Shown here piece after piece: positions 5,676-5,745 of a DNA stretch of 5,745 nucleotides. Position 1 is the first letter of the stretch, and each line of letters opens with the position of its first letter. Source of the DNA: Deltaproteobacteria bacterium. Its GTDB lineage: Bacteria > Desulfobacterota > Desulfobulbia > Desulfobulbales > Desulfobulbaceae. The DNA lies in contig JAADIK010000050.1 in the NCBI GenBank assembly GCA_013151365.1, positions 1 through 5,745 on the forward strand. The letters run 5' to 3'. Below the pieces are notes generated by a model that did no database searches, was not told the DNA's origin, and saw only the letters and a program-made list of their open reading frames with translations. Made by a program: the position numbers and the translations under genes.

Positions 5676-5745
5676 GGGCCTCGACCTCAAAGGTCGTCAG
5701 AATCGGACGATATGTTTGCTGTACCGGAAACTCTTCCAGGTACAC
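5668..5745 (-). CDS. hicB: HicB-family antitoxin, C-terminal end only
   Basis: Only the last 25 codons are in the window: VYLEEFPVQQTYRPI, then LTTFEVEAHA and a TGA stop at 5670-5668. The pattern YLE(E/S)...PI...VEV matches the C-terminus of short HicB antitoxins, which neutralise HicA and often autoregulate the operon. The frame is open to the right edge and overlaps the hicA start by eight bases, so the two are translationally coupled with antitoxin first. The family call rests on the tail and on the neighbour. Confidence 0.75.
   Translation of the reverse strand: MYLEEFPVQQTYRPILTTFEVEAHA

Overview
The window looks like chromosomal DNA from an anaerobic, selenocysteine-using bacterium, most likely a sulfate-reducing or related member of Desulfobacterota. 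The reasons are a bimodular HdrA-type flavoprotein and an MvhD-type subunit encoded back to back, each interrupted by one in-frame TGA at a position where the family normally has cysteine. Each TGA is followed within about 20 bases by a hairpin inside the coding region, which is the bacterial (not archaeal) SECIS arrangement.

Layout. Bases 1-216 carry no gene; they hold a long nested hairpin (33-104) and then an AT-rich leader with the hdrA ribosome binding site. Bases 217-3882 are the main unit: hdrA (217-3279, Sec at residue 63) and mvhD (3280-3882, Sec at residue 68), with no base between them. Conceptual translation without recoding breaks both genes, so a standard gene caller would report two truncated pairs. 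Bases 3887-4151 hold two 106-base copies of a palindromic, MITE-like repeat, 99/106 identical, separated by 53 bases. Bases 4175-4742 are a yefM-yoeB type II toxin-antitoxin operon with its own promoter and a recognisable TGTACA operator, visibly more AT-rich than hdrA. On the minus strand follow a secreted c-type heme protein of the DUF3365/Tll0287-like type (4761-5375) and a hicB-hicA toxin-antitoxin pair (5457-5745), of which hicB runs off the right edge.

How the genes work together. HdrA and MvhD are expected to form the electron-bifurcating or electron-transfer core of a cytoplasmic complex: MvhD passes electrons from a hydrogenase or formate dehydrogenase to the HdrA flavin, which distributes them to ferredoxin and to a disulfide or quinone-linked acceptor. 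No HdrB, HdrC, hydrogenase or formate dehydrogenase subunit lies in this window, so the partners must be elsewhere. The right half (repeats plus two toxin-antitoxin modules around a small heme protein) reads as accessory DNA accumulated next to a core energy gene pair. I do not see a convincing wholly new system; the strongest material is the paired selenoproteins with their two candidate SECIS hairpins, and the tandem palindromic repeats.
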